Of a DNA stretch of 64,000 nt, positions 61,497 to 64,000 are shown in pieces. The first letter of the stretch is position 1; each line of letters starts with the position of its first letter. A program made the translations under genes and the position numbers. The notes under the pieces are model-generated. The model did not search any database. It was not told the origin of the DNA and saw only the letters and a program-made list of their open reading frames with translations. The DNA comes from MW101C3 sp943367595 (GTDB lineage Bacteria; Cyanobacteriota; Cyanobacteriia; PCC-6307; Cyanobiaceae), in NCBI GenBank assembly GCA_943367595.1, contig CALRJS020000007.1, forward strand, positions 1 through 64,000. The letters are read 5' to 3'.

Positions 61497-62284
61497 CAGT
61501 CGCTGCTGGTCAAGAGGGGAAAGAATTCAGCCGGTCTGGACCCTAAACCCAGCCGTCACCGAACTCGCTTGGTGGGCCGGGCCCGAGTCGCGGACCTGGA
61601 GTGCTGTGGCAACCCAGGCAAGAGACCTCCGGTGGTGATCAAGCCCTGGCGATCAGCCTGAAGGGAGCTCGGAGAAGAGCATCAGAAGACCAAAGACTGA
61701 AACCTCAATCTGAAGCCAAGGCCAGGAACCAATTCTTGTCGCGACCGTCCCAAGTGTGTGTAGGTGGGGGACTACTTCCCTGGCTTCTCCGCAGCCATCC
61801 TCCAGCTAGCACCAAGCCAGCCCTTGACCGAGCCGTAGCCAACTGGGGGCCAGCCGACAGCCAGCCGGAGGCCGACCGGAGGCCAACCGGCAGCCAACCA
61901 GTGGCGCCCCCATGACCAATCACAAGGAGGCCACTGATAATACATTGTACCTTCCAGATTGAACGATGAAGCTCATAAGGAGTGGGTTGTCCAGCTGCAG
62001 CTCGCAAGGCGGGAGTTGCTCCGGTGGGCAGAGAGGATTCGACGGGAAGTGTTCATGAAGAAATCCCACCTTTCAGGCACTCTCTACAGCCTTTCAGCGA
62101 AGAGGGTTCGACAAGCCTCAAGGGCCGAACATCGCGCTGCACCACATGCGAATGGTCAACCAGCAGGCGATAGCCCTCTATCGTTCATCGGACAGAGATA
62201 GCAAGCAAGCGATAGTCACGAGAAGAAGCCCATCAGCCAGTTAGCGAATCAGGCAGGAGGTTAGCTAGCTAGCCAGTCAATCAA
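61497..62284. other. 790-bp gap without a gene
   Basis: No coding frame looks real on either strand. The segment holds the 11-bp array at 61838-61903 and a simple tetranucleotide run at 62261-62293 that ends at the stop of the DJ-1-like gene. The section near 61930-62200 is AT-richer than the rest. Confidence 0.5.
61838..61903. repeat. 11-bp tandem repeat, six copies
   Basis: Six consecutive 11-bp units, all starting GCC: GCCAACTGGGG, GCCAGCCGACA, GCCAGCCGGAG, GCCGACCGGAG, GCCAACCGGCA and GCCAACCAGTG. The first base of each unit is fixed, and the middle positions drift. The period is close to one DNA helical turn. Confidence 0.85.
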
Positions 62285-62293
62285 TCAATCAAT
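62261..62293. repeat. Tetranucleotide repeats
   Basis: A TTAGCTAGCTAG run (AGCT units) is followed by TCAA repeats in four copies. These simple repeats directly abut and overlap the 3-prime end of the DJ-1/PfpI-like gene, whose last codons are part of the TCAA run. Confidence 0.85.
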
Positions 62294-62914
62294 TTGACGC
62301 AGATAGGCCGGCGCCTGGTCACCAGTGTGAGCGCGGCCATAAACAACACCCGATGGGAAATACTCGGCATCGAACTGCACTTTGCCGGCCACCTCCTCAC
62401 CCGCCACCTCAGCAATGAAGCGCAGCGTGAGATCAATGCCTGCAGAAACACCCGCAGAGCACCAGATCATGCCATCTCGGGTGAATCGCTCTTCCACCAC
62501 CTCCACATCGCCAAAGGCACGCAAGCGATCCAGTGAGGCCCAATGCGTGGTGGCTCGCTTGCCGGCGAGCAGCCCCGCCGCCTGGAGCAGAAAAGCGCCG
62601 GTGCACACGGAAAGCACCGTCTGGCAAGAGCGGGCCTGCTCCGCCACGAACTCCAGCAGGCAAGGGTTGAACACTTCCACGCGGGTTCCCTGGCCGCCCG
62701 GCACGAGCAGGACATCGAGGGCTGGGCATGCCTCGAAGGACACATGCGGATTGATCGACAGACCCTTGGCGCAGACCACCGGCTCCAGCCGCTGCGCCAC
62801 GGTGAGGCAACTGCGGGGGCCACCGTCAAGCTGCTTCCAGAGCGAGAACATCTCCCAAGGGCCGATCACATCGAGCTCTTCAACCTGAGGAAACACAAGA
62901 AGGCCGATGTTCAC
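62285..62914 (-). CDS. DJ-1/PfpI family protein (isonitrile-hydratase-like)
   Basis: A 209-aa protein of the GATase1-like superfamily. It starts at a GTG at 62914 (NIGLLVFPQVEELDVIGPWE). The nucleophile-elbow cysteine is in VLSVCTGAFLL near residue 99, followed by GKRATTHWASLDRL with a histidine, and SAGVSAGIDLTLRF near 160. Its pattern is closest to isonitrile hydratases and AraC-associated DJ-1 domains. The longer frame upstream to 63037 is not conserved. No regulator domain is present. Confidence 0.85.
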   Translation of the reverse strand: MNIGLLVFPQVEELDVIGPWEMFSLWKQLDGGPRSCLTVAQRLEPVVCAKGLSINPHVSFEACPALDVLLVPGGQGTRVEVFNPCLLEFVAEQARSCQTVLSVCTGAFLLQAAGLLAGKRATTHWASLDRLRAFGDVEVVEERFTRDGMIWCSAGVSAGIDLTLRFIAEVAGEEVAGKVQFDAEYFPSGVVYGRAHTGDQAPAYLRQID

Positions 62915-62984
62915 GGAGAAGCCTGTGGATGAAGGTCTGGGGCTGAAGCCGGGAGCACGAGCAGCGCATGCGGGCGCCCCTGGA

Positions 62985-63274
62985 TCAAGCGGGCGGCTGG
63001 AGCTCCAAATCGGAAGACAAAAGACACGCCTCTTCATGAACGTCGATGCTGATGCTGATGCCCAAGATGTGCTCCTGCATTCGCTTCAAGGCATCAGCCA
63101 CAGCTCTTTATAGAGGCTTGCCCCAGTCTTTGCAAGGAAGAAGTCAAGCGACCCGCCTGCAGCAATCAAGCCGACGCTCTCCTCCCTGCTGACACGGAAG
63201 CAGTGGACAATCAAAGCGATGGCCGCTGTGAGCTGATCCTTTGACAACTCAAAAGCCATGGCGTACTTCATCAT
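62985..63274 (-). pseudogene. DUF2164 family protein, frameshifted
   Basis: The first frame (63274-63086) reads MAFELSKDQLTAAIALIVHCF and SLDFFLAKTGASLY, matching the DUF2164 helical domain, then stops after ten off-pattern residues. If one base is added in the TATAAAG run at about 63107-63110, the next frame continues with RAVADALKRMQEHI, corresponding to the family motif YNQAVADA, and runs to 62985. One A appears to be missing. The rebuilt protein would have about 96 residues. The restored C-terminal part still lacks the aromatic ending usual in the family, so it may be decayed further. Confidence 0.6.
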
Positions 63275-63398
63275 GGAGCAACGTCACCAAGCCAGAAGAG
63301 CTGAAGCCCAGGGTGTCGGAAAAATGAGCAGGCACTGAATCAGCGGAGAAACCTGAAAAAGCAACGAATCTGCAGACGTGAGAAGCCACCTGAAACCC

Positions 63399-63848
63399 TC
63401 AAAGAGGTGGCAACGGAACCTCATCAGAGGCCATTGAATCCAGATCGATGGCGAGCATGTGCACATCGGGATCGGCGCGAAACATAGCCACAAGATCGTT
63501 GTGCAAGGCTGCAGCAGCTTCTTCGGCACCGGTGTCAACGAAGCAAAGGCGTCGCCAACTCCAGCGTCTGGCGGGTCTGGCCCCATCACTCAGGTAGTGC
63601 TCCAGGCTACCGTCAGCACAGACACGCCCATAAATGCAAACGTCAAAGGTGAAGGGGTAGCCGCCCAACTCCACCCACCAGCCCCAATCCTCACAACAGA
63701 AAAACGGAGTCTTGTACCCAAGGTCACGCAGTCTGACAGTGAGATACTCCGCCAGAGCCTTCCCATAGGTGCCTCCATTGATGATCTGCTCTGCTTCACC
63801 GGGAAGGATGGAGAACTTCGCAGATGTGATGTGGATGAAGGGGGTCAT
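63399..63848 (-). CDS. Conserved-looking protein of unknown function
   Basis: A 149-aa soluble protein with FSILPGEAEQIINGGTYGKA, then FFCCEDWGWWVELGGYPFTF and a C-terminal helix (EEAAAALHNDLVAMF). The run of cysteine, aspartate, tryptophan and tyrosine residues has the look of a conserved core, and I recall related short proteins in bacteria annotated only as hypothetical. No signal peptide or membrane helix is present. The frame has codon use like its neighbours. The remaining 152 bases of the window hold no gene I can see. Confidence 0.6.
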   Translation of the reverse strand: MTPFIHITSAKFSILPGEAEQIINGGTYGKALAEYLTVRLRDLGYKTPFFCCEDWGWWVELGGYPFTFDVCIYGRVCADGSLEHYLSDGARPARRWSWRRLCFVDTGAEEAAAALHNDLVAMFRADPDVHMLAIDLDSMASDEVPLPPL

Positions 63849-64000
63849 CGCCAGGTCACCACCTGGAGCCGGCAGTCAGGCATCGCACCAGTGCAACGCC
63901 AAAAAATGGCTACAAGCCTGACTCCAGAATTGGCCTGAACCATGGCCTTAGGAACCATGGTCCTAGAGATAGTCTCACGTCTGGGCAAAGACAGGCGTCA

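Noticed and set aside
1..64000. Prophage, IS element or integrase
   Set aside because: No transposase, integrase or phage structural gene is visible. The holin-like DUF1469 protein is a chromosomal YqjE-type protein, not a phage gene.

Overview
The window is a high-GC, densely packed stretch of a cyanobacterial chromosome. The best match is an alpha-cyanobacterium of the Synechococcus/Cyanobium type. Lineage markers are psbX, a short CP12, a high-light-inducible protein (Hlip), Ycf66, a YggT/Ycf19 protein, a DUF3747 protein and, most telling, a circularly permuted two-piece tmRNA whose tag reads ANNIVRFSRQTAPVAA. All calls come from reading translations and motifs by eye; no database search was run.

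Layout. 0-0.6 kb: a highly foldable element and a 30-bp repeat, no clear gene. 0.6-9 kb: small secreted proteins, aspartoacylase, a coupled GST/DUF2301/ABC-F operon, cp12 overlapping obgE tail to tail, and a MalK-type ATPase. 9-11.5 kb: a large FG-GAP plus RTX calcium-binding protein with near-identical 309-bp internal repeats. 11.5-20 kb: mutS2, a glyoxalase-like protein, hemB, a DnaJ-class chaperone, a thioredoxin-like protein, a frameshifted GAP/Sap-type membrane gene and an M23 peptidase. 20-33 kb: the tmRNA, an RNA methyltransferase, a DUF883/DUF1469 pair, smc, a PRC-barrel protein, msrB, an LpxB-like protein, tRNA-Leu(GAG), accC, yggT and psbX. 33-43 kb: ycf66, two coupled TolB-like lipoproteins, a PEP-CTERM-like secreted protein, hli overlapping an ABC exporter, a HIT protein, comM/yifB, rpsU and a DUF3747 protein. 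43-51 kb: def, an S9 peptidase coupled to a GltS-like carrier, a glycosyltransferase and an aldolase-dehydrogenase fusion. 51-55 kb: a one-strand cluster with a sulfur theme (YeeE/YedE permease, 45-aa Cys peptide, double rhodanese, metallo-beta-lactamase (MBL) fold hydrolase with an in-frame amber codon, small Cys-rich membrane protein). 55-64 kb: small lipoproteins, mtnA, a VOC protein, an HD-GYP protein, a BASS transporter, a DJ-1/PfpI protein, a frameshifted DUF2164 gene and a conserved unknown, separated by longer gene-poor stretches.

Two themes stand out. Three genes look broken by a single change (GAP-family frameshift, MBL amber codon, DUF2164 frameshift). Several gene-poor gaps each hold their own short degenerate tandem array (periods 30, 17, 14, 25, 22 and 11 bp), with no sequence shared between arrays. 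The most system-like locus is the 51-55 kb sulfur cluster.
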